From: JANNBN01 sp031430595
GTDB lineage: Bacteria > Actinomycetota > Acidimicrobiia > Acidimicrobiales > JANYDT01
Assembly (NCBI GenBank): GCA_031430595.1
Contig: JANPBU010000016.1
Coordinates: forward strand, 1-64,000
Length of the DNA stretch: 64,000 bases
Direction of reading: 5' to 3'
A program made the translations under genes and the position numbers. This document shows positions 19,742 to 28,458 of the stretch, one piece after another. The notes under the pieces were generated by a model. The model was given only the letters and a program-made list of their open reading frames with translations, searched no databases and was not told the origin of the DNA. The first letter of the stretch is position 1. The number at the start of each line of letters is the position of its first letter.

Positions 19742-19748
19742 TTCGAGC

Positions 19749-19877
19749 ATGGCAAACAAACCTGGCAAGGCCCCTGTCGAGGCAAAAAAAGTCGGTAAAA
19801 CGGCGAAAGAGAAGAAGGCAGCTAAAGCCGTAAAAAACGAAGAGAAAACCTCAGCCCGAAAGGCCTGGGAAAAGTAG
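19749..19877 (+). CDS. Small lysine/alanine-rich basic protein (42 residues)
   Basis: This short gene begins MANKPGKAPVEAKKVGK and ends ARKAWEK, with a TAG at 19875-19877. Nearly a third of its residues are lysine, interleaved with alanine and glutamate, so it should form a charged helix. There is no membrane segment. Short proteins with a similar MA-K-P start and VGKT-KEK-AAK pattern occur widely in Actinobacteria without known function (from memory). A role in nucleic-acid or ribosome binding is a guess based on charge. The TANNNT box 7 nt upstream supports a leaderless mRNA and a real start. Confidence 0.65.
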   Translation: MANKPGKAPVEAKKVGKTAKEKKAAKAVKNEEKTSARKAWEK

Positions 19878-20007
19878 CCTTCTACTTTCTCTAGTCACTC
19901 CGGTTCGCAAGCGTACATAGCAAGCACTCCGCGGGCTCCGTGGTGGTGTCGCCAAGATGTTTACCTCTCAGCGACGTCACGCGGATGTCGACCCTAGGCC
20001 CGTTGAG

Positions 20008-21075
20008 CTAGAGCGAGTCGGCGAAGCCTTTGATGTCGCGGATAGTTGACGCGAAAACGTCCGGTAGGGCCGCTTCAAAGATGCAGTCACCAGCGTGGCA
20101 GGTACCATTCACGGTGCGGGCTACTACGGAGACGCCGGCAGCAGCGAGCTTGCGGTAGTACGCAAGCCCTTCGTCTCGAAGCGGATCCAGCTCGTTCACC
20201 GAGATCACGTGTGGCGGCAAGCCAGCCACGTCATCCGCCGACGCGTAGTAGGGCCAGGCCAGAGGATTATTGGCGCTCGCACGGCTCGGGTCGTACAGCA
20301 TCGCCATCACTCCCATTTGTTCGACGCTGAGGAAGTACCCGTCGTTTTCGAACAGCGACGTGAGCTCTGGGATCGGAGCCTCGTATGCGTTGGAAATGTA
20401 TGGGCACTGGGCATACACGCCATCGATCGTGCTCAGGTGTCCGTCTCGTTTCGCCTTCAACGTTGTCGCGAGCGTGAGGTTGCCGCCGCCTGATTCACCC
20501 GAGACAACGATCTTCGACACACCAAGTCGATGCTTGTGTTCTGCGAACCACTGCAACGCTGAAGAACAGTCGTTGAGGCCAGCGGGAAACGGATGAGGGC
20601 CCAGCTTCCCGCTTGCATTTCGGAACTCAACACCGCACACGACAAGACCTGTGGCCGCAAGATGATCGCGCCAACGCTGGTATGACGTGCCCGTCGCTTC
20701 CAGAATTGTCATTCCACCGCCGTGGAGGTGCAATACCCCGGGCAACGAACCGTGAGTACCGGCCGGTCGGTGAATGTACAGCGTGATGTCGTTTCCATCG
20801 ACACCCCGAATAACTTCGATGCTTCGCTCGACTCCACTGATCTCGGACAACTCGGCCGAGAACATTCCAAACATCAGGTCGTAGCCAGCCTCAGACATGG
20901 TGTTGAACTCGTGGAGTGCTTCAAGCGGTGTGTCCACGGTGACCGGCTGAGGCGGGGTCCGATCAGCCATGCCAATCGGCAGCATTACGGCGATCATTCG
21001 CGGATCAGACCGGGGGTCGGTGGCGAGTGTGCGATCCGGGTTTCCCAGTCGTCCTGGTAGGTGCGGAGTAGTCAT
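20008..21075 (-). CDS. Alpha/beta hydrolase, hormone-sensitive-lipase-type esterase
   Basis: The ATG at 21075 has GAGG five nt upstream and is preferred over a codon seven residues earlier, giving 355 residues. The HSL (family IV) esterase signature is complete: the oxyanion motif HLHGGGM and the nucleophile elbow SGESGGGN. A later ELDPLRDEGLAYY segment carries the acid residue, and NGTCHAGDC near the end carries the catalytic histidine. Such cytoplasmic enzymes hydrolyse short-chain or bulky esters, so the substrate cannot be deduced. The next gene upstream on this strand is a SnoaL-like protein 140 bases away, probably a separate unit. Confidence 0.9.
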   Translation of the reverse strand: MTTPHLPGRLGNPDRTLATDPRSDPRMIAVMLPIGMADRTPPQPVTVDTPLEALHEFNTMSEAGYDLMFGMFSAELSEISGVERSIEVIRGVDGNDITLYIHRPAGTHGSLPGVLHLHGGGMTILEATGTSYQRWRDHLAATGLVVCGVEFRNASGKLGPHPFPAGLNDCSSALQWFAEHKHRLGVSKIVVSGESGGGNLTLATTLKAKRDGHLSTIDGVYAQCPYISNAYEAPIPELTSLFENDGYFLSVEQMGVMAMLYDPSRASANNPLAWPYYASADDVAGLPPHVISVNELDPLRDEGLAYYRKLAAAGVSVVARTVNGTCHAGDCIFEAALPDVFASTIRDIKGFADSL

Positions 21076-21214
21076 CAGAGCCTCGTTTCCTAGCAACGAC
21101 CGACGTTGGCCGTCGGCCGTTCACCATACCGTTTGATACGTGTTCAGTCACATTCGGCATCAACCTGACTTACTGCTGGCTGAGCTCCGTGCGGTGCGAC
21201 TCCTGCTCGACCGC

Positions 21215-21580
21215 CTAGTCCTGCTCAAACGCGTACATCGCAAGTACGCGTCGGGCTTTGCCTTCCTCGTTCAACTCGACCACGTCGACCACCCGGTTTC
21301 CGTTATCTCGGTGGTAGAGCACCGAGTACCCGGTTGGCCCTGTGAAGATGTGTTCGAGGTCGAATCGCAACCCGGGCGCCAGTTCGAGGCCACGCTGCAC
21401 ATGCTCGCGCAGAGCATCAATGCCCCGGAGGGTTGCATCGGGTTTTCCCCACCGCTTGATCACCGTCGGGGCAATGAATTCAATATCGTCGGCGTAAAAC
21501 GACACGATGGCCTCAACCTTGTGGCTGTTCCAAGCGTCGATCCAATTGCGGGCGTGGTTGATGGCGACTATGCGTTCCAT
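21215..21580 (-). CDS. SnoaL-like/NTF2-fold protein
   Basis: This 121-residue protein has the typical single-domain cone fold sequence: an N-terminal helix (NHARNWIDAWNSHKVEAIVSF), then a YADDIEFIAP strand and an LRGIDALREHVQRGLELAP helix, then beta strands ending VLAMYAFEQD. Members act as ketosteroid-isomerase-like enzymes, polyketide cyclases or ligand-binding scaffolds. Function cannot be chosen from sequence. It starts 15 nt after the acs stop codon and is probably co-transcribed with acs. Confidence 0.8.
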   Translation of the reverse strand: MERIVAINHARNWIDAWNSHKVEAIVSFYADDIEFIAPTVIKRWGKPDATLRGIDALREHVQRGLELAPGLRFDLEHIFTGPTGYSVLYHRDNGNRVVDVVELNEEGKARRVLAMYAFEQD

Positions 21581-21595
21581 ATTCTTGTCCGCACC

Positions 21596-23569
21596 CTAGT
21601 CTTCGGCCGACGCGACGGTTGCAGCGCGACTCGCAAGCTCGGTAACCACTGACGCGTCTGCGAGCGTGGTGGTGTCACCTAAGTTGCGTCCTTCGGCCAC
21701 ATCTCTGAGCAGCCGCCGCATGATTTTGCCCGACCGGGTCTTGGGAAGGTCAGGCGTCAGGTAAATAGTTTTCGGTTTCGCAATCGCACCGATTTCTTTT
21801 GCGACGTGATTTCGAAGATCCTGTTCATCGACCGACATGCCTGTTCGTAGTGTCACGTAAGCAATGATGGCCTGACCGGTGGTGGCATCGTTAGCGCCAA
21901 CTACCGCCGCTTCAGCAACAGCCGGGTGTGAAACCAGCGCTGATTCGACTTCAGTAGTCGAGATTCGATGCCCGCTTACATTCATGACGTCGTCGACCCG
22001 GCCCATGAGCCAGAGGTAACCCTCGGCGTCAAGCTTCGCGCCGTCACCGGCGAAGTACTGACCTTCATAGGTAGACCAATACGTTTGCTGATACCTCTCA
22101 GGGTCACCCCAAATCCCGCGCAGCATTGATGGCCATGGTTTGGTGAGGGTCAGGTAACCGCCTCCGCTATCGACGGGTTGACCGGTGTCATCAACAACCG
22201 CTGCGGCGATACCTGGGATGGTGAATGTTGCCGACCCGGGCTTTGTCGTTGTGTAACCCGGGAGGGGTGAAATCATGATGGCCCCTGTTTCGGTTTGCCA
22301 CCATGTGTCAACAATCGGACATCGGCCTCCTCCAATTGTTTCGTGGTACCACATCCACGCTTCAGGATTAATAGGTTCACCTACAGACCCAAGCAGCTTC
22401 AATGACGAAAGGTCATGCTTCGCCGGTTCTTGGTCACCCCACTTCATAAACGTTCGTATTGCAGTTGGGGCTGTATAGAACTTCGTGACCCGGTACTTTT
22501 CGATAATGGCCCAAAAACGGTCGTTGGCCGGGTAGTTCGGAACCCCCTCGTACATCACGCTGGTCGCACCGTTCGCTAGTGGACCGTAAACGATGTAGCT
22601 GTGACCGGTGATCCAACCAACATCGGCAGTACACCAAAAAATATCATCTGCATGCATATCAAAAACGTTTTTGTGGGTGAAAGCAACTTGTGTCAGGTAC
22701 CCACCGGTCGTATGCATGATGCCTTTCGGCTTGCCCGTAGTGCCCGACGTGTACAGCAAAAACAGTAGGTGCTCGGCGCTGAAAGCCTGTGCCACACAAA
22801 CCGGCGACGCATCAGCGCAGACCTCGTGATACCAGTGGTCACGACCATCAACCATTTCGACGGGGTTATGGCCACGTTGCACAACGATGACATGTTCAAT
22901 CGTCGTTGTTGTGAGTAGTGCTTCGTCGGCCTGAGACTTCAGCGGAAACACCTCGCCGCGTCGGTATCCCCCATCCGCGGTGATGAGCATCTTGGCTTGG
23001 GCGTCGTTGATTCGGTCGCTCAACGACTGGGCAGAGAACCCTCCGAACACGACCGAGTGCGCCGCCCCGATCCGGGCACAGGCCAACATCGAAACAACGG
23101 CCTCGGGGATCATCGGAAGGTAAATGTTTACGATGTCGCCAGCGACCACGCCGAGCGTTGTCATGGCATTCGCAAGCCGACTCACTCGGTCCAAAAGATT
23201 GGCGTAGGTGATGGTTTGGGTATCGCCCGGTTCACCTTCCCAATGGAACGCTATCCGATCGCCGTTTCCGGCTTCAACGTGACGGTCGAGACAGTTGTAC
23301 GACACGTTTAGTGTGCCGTCTTCAAACCAGGTGGCGTACGGCAGTTTCCAATCAAATGTTTTCGTGAACGGCGTCGCCCAACCCAGCAGCTCTCGAGATT
23401 GCTCGGCCCAAAATGCCGGTTGATCGTGGGCCCCCGCCTCAAACATCGCCGCTGAATGAATGTGTGCGCCAGCAGAAAACTCAGCGGAAGGCGGAAACTT
23501 ACGATTTTCAACCAACAACGCATCAATCCCCGACTCGCGATCGGGCTGGGCTGATGTTTCGGCACTCAT
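21596..23569 (-). CDS. acs: Acetyl-coenzyme A synthetase
   Basis: Activates acetate to acetyl-CoA through an acetyl-adenylate. The ATG at 23569 gives 657 residues, normal for the family. Key motifs: the P-loop-like YTSGTTGKPKGIMHT (near residue 270), the WWQTETGAIMISPLPG core, and the C-terminal KTRSGKIMRRLLR. That last motif contains the lysine (near residue 613) acetylated by Pat-type enzymes to switch the protein off in other bacteria. A TAGATT box lies 7 nt upstream of the ATG and no Shine-Dalgarno is visible, so the mRNA is probably leaderless. It is divergent from a short-chain dehydrogenase gene and probably co-transcribed with the SnoaL-like gene. Confidence 0.96.
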   Translation of the reverse strand: MSAETSAQPDRESGIDALLVENRKFPPSAEFSAGAHIHSAAMFEAGAHDQPAFWAEQSRELLGWATPFTKTFDWKLPYATWFEDGTLNVSYNCLDRHVEAGNGDRIAFHWEGEPGDTQTITYANLLDRVSRLANAMTTLGVVAGDIVNIYLPMIPEAVVSMLACARIGAAHSVVFGGFSAQSLSDRINDAQAKMLITADGGYRRGEVFPLKSQADEALLTTTTIEHVIVVQRGHNPVEMVDGRDHWYHEVCADASPVCVAQAFSAEHLLFLLYTSGTTGKPKGIMHTTGGYLTQVAFTHKNVFDMHADDIFWCTADVGWITGHSYIVYGPLANGATSVMYEGVPNYPANDRFWAIIEKYRVTKFYTAPTAIRTFMKWGDQEPAKHDLSSLKLLGSVGEPINPEAWMWYHETIGGGRCPIVDTWWQTETGAIMISPLPGYTTTKPGSATFTIPGIAAAVVDDTGQPVDSGGGYLTLTKPWPSMLRGIWGDPERYQQTYWSTYEGQYFAGDGAKLDAEGYLWLMGRVDDVMNVSGHRISTTEVESALVSHPAVAEAAVVGANDATTGQAIIAYVTLRTGMSVDEQDLRNHVAKEIGAIAKPKTIYLTPDLPKTRSGKIMRRLLRDVAEGRNLGDTTTLADASVVTELASRAATVASAED

Positions 23570-23576
23570 ACAACCG

Positions 23577-23582
23577 AATCTA
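23577..23582 (-). promoter_or_regulatory. -10 box (TAGATT) of leaderless acs
   Basis: It ends 7 nt before the acs ATG (23569) on the minus strand. The acs and SDR genes diverge from a region of only about 50 bases. Confidence 0.5.
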
Positions 23583-23607
23583 TCCAAAAGCCGACAAGAA
23601 GATGGCC

Positions 23608-23613
23608 TAGAGT
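23608..23613 (+). promoter_or_regulatory. -10 box (TAGAGT) of leaderless SDR gene
   Basis: It ends 7 nt before the ATG at 23621, with no Shine-Dalgarno between. Confidence 0.5.
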
Positions 23614-23620
23614 CCCGTTT

Positions 23621-24346
23621 ATGGAATTGCCGCGGCTTGCGTTGATTACCGGCGTCGGGCGTGCCGCCGGAATCGGTGCTGCGATCGCCAAGACCCTATC
23701 CGCTGATGGCTGGAACATTGCCACCACCGGATGGCGACCCTACGACGATCGGATGTCGTGGGGTGCCGACCAAACACCGCACGCGAAGTTTGAAGCAGAC
23801 CTTGGCGACGCTGCTGCCCCGTCAGACCTTTTTGCCGAAGTGAATGAGACGCTGGGACCCGTACGTGCACTGATCATGTGTCATTGCGAGTCGATCGATT
23901 CGTCGATCGCCACGACCACCGTTGAAAGCTTCGATAGGCACTTTGCTGTGAATGCCCGGGCGACCTGGCTACTTATTAAAGCGTTTGCAGAACAATTCGT
24001 CGACCCCGCCATCAATGCAACCGGCCGGATCATCGCCATCACCAGCGACCACACGCCATTCAACCTTCCGTACGGTGCAAGTAAGGGGGCCCTTGATCGA
24101 ATAGTTTTGGCTGCGGCGGTTGAGTTGGCCCCACTTGGCATCACGGCGAACGTCATCAACCCCGGTGCGACCGATACCGGCTGGATGACTGCAGAAATTG
24201 AACAGGCTGTTCTCGCCCGAAATCTGCAACCCCGAATTGGGCTCCCTTCGGACTGCTCGTCGTTGGTCCGTTTTCTCTGTTCTGATGCTGGTGCGTGGAT
24301 GAACAGCCAGTTGCTTTACTCAGATGGTGGTCTCCTTCCGCGATAG
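23621..24346 (+). CDS. Short-chain dehydrogenase/reductase
   Basis: This 241-residue Rossmann-fold enzyme has an N-terminal cofactor motif (ALITGVGRAAGIG, residues 7-19), a conserved NARA segment (FAVNARATWLL), a catalytic serine in IIAITSDHT and the active-site YxxxK in LPYGASKGALD. The C-terminal NPGATDTGWM and the final segment MNSQLLYSDGGL are typical of 3-oxoacyl-ACP-reductase-like (FabG-type) members. The substrate is unknown. It diverges from acs and is probably leaderless. Confidence 0.9.
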   Translation: MELPRLALITGVGRAAGIGAAIAKTLSADGWNIATTGWRPYDDRMSWGADQTPHAKFEADLGDAAAPSDLFAEVNETLGPVRALIMCHCESIDSSIATTTVESFDRHFAVNARATWLLIKAFAEQFVDPAINATGRIIAITSDHTPFNLPYGASKGALDRIVLAAAVELAPLGITANVINPGATDTGWMTAEIEQAVLARNLQPRIGLPSDCSSLVRFLCSDAGAWMNSQLLYSDGGLLPR

Positions 24347-24356
24347 CCCCGGTCGT

Positions 24357-24390
24357 CGGTGAACCTGGTCGTCAGTGAACCTCGTCGTCA
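24357..24390. repeat. Short tandem repeat, two units of about 16 bases
   Basis: GTGAACCTGGTCGTCA is followed directly by GTGAACCTCGTCGTCA between the convergent SDR and aldehyde dehydrogenase genes. No terminator hairpin is obvious there. Confidence 0.5.
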
Positions 24391-25836
24391 GAGCGAGATA
24401 CCTACCAACTTCGTGTCGAGGTATTCGTCGATCCCGGTGTCTCCCCCTTCGCGTCCGAGACCTGATCCTTTTACGCCCCCGAACGGCGCCGCTGCGGATG
24501 TGGGGTTTATGTCGTTGACGCCGACCATTCCGAACCTCAGTTGCTCAACCACTCGTAAAGCACGAGACAAATCGTTCGTGTACACATAACTTGCCAGCCC
24601 GTACTCGGTATCGTTCGCGGCGGCAATCACTTCATCTTCAGTGTCAAACACGAAGACCGGAGCAACCGGACCGAACGTTTCTTCTGTGGCGATGAGCATC
24701 TCAGAGGTTACGCCGGTCAACACCGTAGGTGCGAAGAAATGGCCGGCTGCCAGTGACCCGTTGACACCGAATTCACCGTCAACCAACCGGTGTCCACCTA
24801 TGACGACGGTTGCCCCAAGCGACACCGCATCGCGCACCTGGTGTTCAACTTTTTCGAGCGCCGCTGCATCAATCAACGGCGCAATCTGTACGCCATCGGT
24901 GAGACCGCTTCCGGCTTGCATCTTCGCCAGTCGGCCAGACAACGCACCAACAAACTGATCATGAATTGATCGGTGCACGTATATTCGATTCGGGCAAATG
25001 CACGCCTGCCCCGAATTCAATACTTTTACTAACGCCGCGCCTGTCGCTGCTCGCACTGGGTCAGCATCGTCGAACACAATGAATGGGGCATGCCCACCCA
25101 GTTCCATCGATACTCGTTTCATAGTTGAGGCAGCCTGTGCCATCAACAGCTTCCCAACCTCGGTTGACCCGGTAAAGGTAAGCTTACGTACTACCGAAGA
25201 TTCCATGATGGCTCGGCCCACAGGTACCGGATCTAACGCAGTCACCATATTCAACACTCCGGCCGGAACCCCCGCGTCTTGAAACACCTTGATCACAGCA
25301 GTTGCACATAGCGGGGTTTGTTCTGCGGGTTTCAACACCACGGTGCAGCCAGCCGCCAACGCCGGACCAATCTTTCGGGTCAACATCGATACCGGATAAT
25401 TCCACGGGGTGATCGCTGCGCAGACCCCCACGGCCTGGCGCATCACGATGAACCGCTGATCGGCACGAGCCGACGGAATTGTTTGGCCGTACATACGAAT
25501 GGCTTCGCCAGCAAACCACGACAAAAAATCGGCGGCGTAACCCACCTCAATACGTGCGGCGCGAAGTGGCTTTCCCTGTTCGCACGTCATCAGCACTGCG
25601 AGTTCTTCCTTGCGTTCAAGCATTAACCGGTAGGCGTTCGTCAGCACTTCCGCTCGTTCGTAAGCAGTGGTTCGAGACCAGGTTGAAAACGCAGATTCAG
25701 CCGCGTCAATCGCAAGCATCGTGTCGGCTGCCCCACCATCGGCGACCTCGCCAAGCACCTCACCGGTAGCCGGGTTAGTCGAGGAAAACACTTGTCCCGA
25801 AACCGCTGGTTGCCACATACCGTTAATAAAAAGCAT
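24388..25836 (-). CDS. NAD(P)-dependent succinate-semialdehyde dehydrogenase family protein
   Basis: Aldehyde dehydrogenase of 482 residues from the ATG at 25836. The longer frame includes an implausible hydrophobic extension read through the promoter. The catalytic glutamate is in MELGGHAPFIVFDDAD, and the nucleophile cysteine in NSGQACICPNRIYVH. The ITPWNYPVSMLTRKIGPALAAG segment is the cofactor-site signature. GVNDINPTSAAAPFGGVKGSGLGREGG and a short C-terminus match the GabD (succinate-semialdehyde) subfamily, which makes succinate from GABA-derived semialdehyde. Substrate assignment is by subfamily resemblance only. A TACTTT box 6 nt upstream suggests a leaderless mRNA. Confidence 0.88.
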   Translation of the reverse strand: MLFINGMWQPAVSGQVFSSTNPATGEVLGEVADGGAADTMLAIDAAESAFSTWSRTTAYERAEVLTNAYRLMLERKEELAVLMTCEQGKPLRAARIEVGYAADFLSWFAGEAIRMYGQTIPSARADQRFIVMRQAVGVCAAITPWNYPVSMLTRKIGPALAAGCTVVLKPAEQTPLCATAVIKVFQDAGVPAGVLNMVTALDPVPVGRAIMESSVVRKLTFTGSTEVGKLLMAQAASTMKRVSMELGGHAPFIVFDDADPVRAATGAALVKVLNSGQACICPNRIYVHRSIHDQFVGALSGRLAKMQAGSGLTDGVQIAPLIDAAALEKVEHQVRDAVSLGATVVIGGHRLVDGEFGVNGSLAAGHFFAPTVLTGVTSEMLIATEETFGPVAPVFVFDTEDEVIAAANDTEYGLASYVYTNDLSRALRVVEQLRFGMVGVNDINPTSAAAPFGGVKGSGLGREGGDTGIDEYLDTKLVGISL

Positions 25837-25842
25837 AAGTAA

Positions 25843-25848
25843 AAAGTA
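25843..25848 (-). promoter_or_regulatory. -10 box (TACTTT) of leaderless aldehyde dehydrogenase
   Basis: It ends 6 nt before the ATG at 25836 on the minus strand. Confidence 0.45.
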
Positions 25849-25891
25849 GAACACTGCGACTAGAGCCACCACATCGGCCAAACTGTAAGCA

Positions 25892-26704
25892 ATGTATGCC
25901 GAACTTTTGCCCGCCCTAGCGTGCCCAACCTGTAGAAGCGGAGGCCTTCAGCCCGACCGCGTGCTGCCAGGCGGCGAGCGGATGATGGATCTTACGCTCA
26001 CCTGCGGTTCGTGCAACTCCTCAAGCAATGTCACCGGTGGAATTTGGTTTGCGATGGGCCCGGTACACATGCAACGCTCCATCGCCCAGTTCACCAACGT
26101 GTGGCCAAACGCCCTTTTTTACGAGACGGCCTGGCGACCCGGGGCCTTGAGCCGGTTCACCGGTCGAAAGTTTCCACTGAGTGAAGAACTTGGCGAGTTA
26201 GTTGCCGCCCTTCAACCCGCGCCTGGGCGCCTCATGGTTGATGTGGCTGCGTCGGAGGGCCTGTATGCCAGATCACTGGCACAGAGCGGTGCGACGGTGA
26301 TGGCGGTTGATCATTCAGTGCCGTTCCTGAGGAAGATTCTGAAACGCTCGAAGCGAGCAGATGTGAGGGTGGTGCCGGTACATGCGATCGCTCAACGCCT
26401 CCCGGTCGTTGATGGTTCTATGCATGGCGTAGCGATCGGCGGCTCAATGAACGAAATCGGCAACCGAGAGCTGGCGGTAAGTGAAATGGCTCGGGTACTC
26501 GCAACGGGGTCTTCTCTGTTTTCGATGCACCTGCTGACCGCCCGAACCGCTGGCGGACGAGCGCTTCAAGCAAGTGTCGGGCCAACAGGTATCAACTTCG
26601 ATTCAGCTTCCGAATGGGCTCAGCTGTTTGAAGCAAGCGGCATGCGCATCACCAGCAACCATTGCGAAAAGATTGTTCAACGGCTGACCCTGGCGAAGCT
26701 GTGA
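25892..26704 (+). CDS. Class I SAM-dependent methyltransferase with N-terminal zinc-ribbon-like segment
   Basis: The 270-residue protein starts with a Trm112-like zinc-binding region (CPTCRSGG near residue 12, paired with CGSCNSS near 48). This is followed by the methyltransferase fold: motif I MVDVAASEGLYARSLAQ, the acidic end of strand 2 VMAVDHS, and a methyltransferase-11-like VAIGGSMNEIGN. Motif I has A-A-S-E-G in place of the usual G-x-G-x-G core, which is tolerated in some families. The architecture resembles RlmA/UbiE-like enzymes, but the substrate cannot be named. The gene diverges from the aldehyde dehydrogenase. Confidence 0.82.
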   Translation: MYAELLPALACPTCRSGGLQPDRVLPGGERMMDLTLTCGSCNSSSNVTGGIWFAMGPVHMQRSIAQFTNVWPNALFYETAWRPGALSRFTGRKFPLSEELGELVAALQPAPGRLMVDVAASEGLYARSLAQSGATVMAVDHSVPFLRKILKRSKRADVRVVPVHAIAQRLPVVDGSMHGVAIGGSMNEIGNRELAVSEMARVLATGSSLFSMHLLTARTAGGRALQASVGPTGINFDSASEWAQLFEASGMRITSNHCEKIVQRLTLAKL

Positions 26705-26759
26705 CCCTGGTGAAACCGTGAGCAACCGTCACACCGTGAGCAACTAAGGTCAACGCCTC

Positions 26760-27401
26760 GTGGGTGTACTGAGGTTTTCGTTCGGAACGATGGGGTCGGG
26801 GAAGAGCACTCTTGCGCTTCAAATCCATCACAATCTGTCTCGACGCCATCAACGTGGTGTACTGCTTTCGCAATTCGACCGTGACGGGGCCCGGGTTTCG
26901 TCTCGCCTTGGGGTGAGTGTCGAAGCTATCGAAGTAACGCCCGACCTTGACCTTCACCACTTCGCCTTACAAACGGCGGGGCGACTCGGTGGCCTCGACT
27001 ACCTGGTGTGCGACGAGGTTCAGTTCTATGCACCGGTTCAGGCCGATCAACTAGCCCGGGTCGTCGATGACCTTGGTGCCGATGTGTACGCATTCGGCCT
27101 CATCACTGATTTTCGCGGACAACTCTTCGATGGCACGAAACGCTTTCTTGAGGTCGCCGACGAACGAGTCCAATTGCACGTTGAAGCACGGTGCTGGTGT
27201 GGTGCCCGGGCCACCCACAATGCTCGGCTGGTCGACGGCATCATCGTGTACCAAGGTGCCGTTGTGGTGGTTGGCGATACCGAGGCATCGCCTGATGCGG
27301 TTCCGTTATTCGGAGAAGTCGTGACGTACGAACTCATCTGTCGAACACATTACCGATCGGGCCAAACAGGCCCGCACGGTGCAACGAGTTCCCCATCATG
27401 A
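26760..27401 (+). CDS. tdk: Thymidine kinase
   Basis: Phosphorylates thymidine in the DNA-precursor salvage pathway. The 213 residues show the type II thymidine kinase layout: P-loop GTMGSGKST (residues 9-17), Walker B-like DEVQF, the GLITDFRG segment, and a zinc site formed by CWCGARATHNAR together with a late CRTHY. The GTG at 26760 is the only sensible start. A TAAGGT box lies 9 nt upstream. It is first in an operon: its stop overlaps the next gene by ATGA at 27398. Confidence 0.95.
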   Translation: MGVLRFSFGTMGSGKSTLALQIHHNLSRRHQRGVLLSQFDRDGARVSSRLGVSVEAIEVTPDLDLHHFALQTAGRLGGLDYLVCDEVQFYAPVQADQLARVVDDLGADVYAFGLITDFRGQLFDGTKRFLEVADERVQLHVEARCWCGARATHNARLVDGIIVYQGAVVVVGDTEASPDAVPLFGEVVTYELICRTHYRSGQTGPHGATSSPS

Positions 27402-27982
27402 ATTCGTCGGTTGCAACAGTTATTGCCGTAATGCTGGCCGGAACGTTTGCATGGGCTGCACTGGCAAAGCTACGCAATCAACGCAGCACGACCAAGGGTT
27501 TCGCCACCCTTGGGCTTCCGCAAGCGAAACGACTCGCCGTCGTGGTTCCCCTTACTGAACTACTGATTGGTGCCGCCCTGCTCGCACTTCCCGCTGCTGG
27601 GGCTCTAGCGAGCGTGGTGCTGCTCGTTGCGTTCACGATGGTGTTAGTTCGGGCCCAGCGCGCTTCGGTCAATGAGATTCGATGCGGGTGTTTCGGTGCA
27701 GCCGACACCGAACCGGTTACCTGGGTGACGTACATTCGCAATGCAGGCTTAGGGTTTGCTGCTGTTGGTGTGTTTGCAATTCAGCCACCGTCATTGCTCA
27801 ATGTTTCGGTCGGCCCACTACTTGCCGTTACTACTTCGGCCGCAACGATGGCACTTATTGGATCTGTTGGACTCGCACTACTCACCATGCGCCGCCAAGT
27901 AGGGGTTTTCTTTTCGCAGGGCCCCGGAAAATCGTCGAGCGAGATACCCGACCAACAACCAAGAGGCATCAACGGCTCATGA
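27398..27982 (+). CDS. MauE/DoxX-like membrane protein
   Basis: This 194-residue integral membrane protein has about four transmembrane helices and a conserved-looking IRCGCFG motif around residue 92. MauE-family proteins support assembly of the disulfide-rich methylamine dehydrogenase small subunit, probably by passing redox equivalents across the membrane. It overlaps tdk and the next gene (thioredoxin-like) by 4 nt each. A cysteine-rich MauA-like protein lies two genes downstream, so it probably belongs to a disulfide-formation module for that protein. Confidence 0.85.
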   Translation: MNSSVATVIAVMLAGTFAWAALAKLRNQRSTTKGFATLGLPQAKRLAVVVPLTELLIGAALLALPAAGALASVVLLVAFTMVLVRAQRASVNEIRCGCFGAADTEPVTWVTYIRNAGLGFAAVGVFAIQPPSLLNVSVGPLLAVTTSAATMALIGSVGLALLTMRRQVGVFFSQGPGKSSSEIPDQQPRGINGS

Positions 27983-28458
27983 GTAATCCTTGGATCATTT
28001 CCTACGTCGTTCTTTGGGTCGCCGTTGTTGTTCTAGGCGTTGCGGTCATAGCCCTACTTCGCCAGGTTGGCGTGTTGCACGCACGCATAGCACCCATGGG
28101 AACCCACTTCGCTGGTGAGGGCCCTGACATTGGCTCGACAGCACCTGAGGTTGGCCTCGACTGGACACGGGCCCCGCTGTCGCTGGTGGTTTTTACCTCA
28201 GCAACCTGCACGATTTGCCAACAGCTCAAACCATCGATCGAAGCAATGCGAAAGAGCGACCCACGAATGGTGATTCACACCATCGACCTCGATCGCGATC
28301 GGGCAGTGTTTGATGCGTTCAACGTGCACTCAACCCCGTACGTGATCACAGTAAACCAACAGCGGAATGTGCTTGGACGCGGAGTTGCGAATACGCTGGA
28401 ACAAATTGAGGAACTGGTACGCGAGGCCAGGCTCGATATCGACGGAGTAAACGCATGA
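27979..28458 (+). CDS. MauD-like membrane-anchored thioredoxin-fold protein
   Basis: The ATG at 27979 overlaps the preceding stop (ATGA) and gives 159 residues: one N-terminal transmembrane helix, then a thioredoxin-like domain on the outside of the membrane. The active-site-like motif is TCTIC (CxxC) after LSLVVFTSA, and the cis-proline is in NVHSTPYVITV. The position between MauE-like and MauA-like genes matches MauD, the thiol-disulfide protein needed for light-chain maturation in methylamine utilisers. It is therefore expected to form or rearrange disulfides in the downstream cysteine-rich protein. Confidence 0.87.
   Translation: MSNPWIISYVVLWVAVVVLGVAVIALLRQVGVLHARIAPMGTHFAGEGPDIGSTAPEVGLDWTRAPLSLVVFTSATCTICQQLKPSIEAMRKSDPRMVIHTIDLDRDRAVFDAFNVHSTPYVITVNQQRNVLGRGVANTLEQIEELVREARLDIDGVNA

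Noticed and set aside
19878..20007. Possible tRNA or small RNA gene after the 42-residue protein
   Set aside because: No cloverleaf, T-loop GTTCRANNC pattern or terminator could be found in this 130-base gap.
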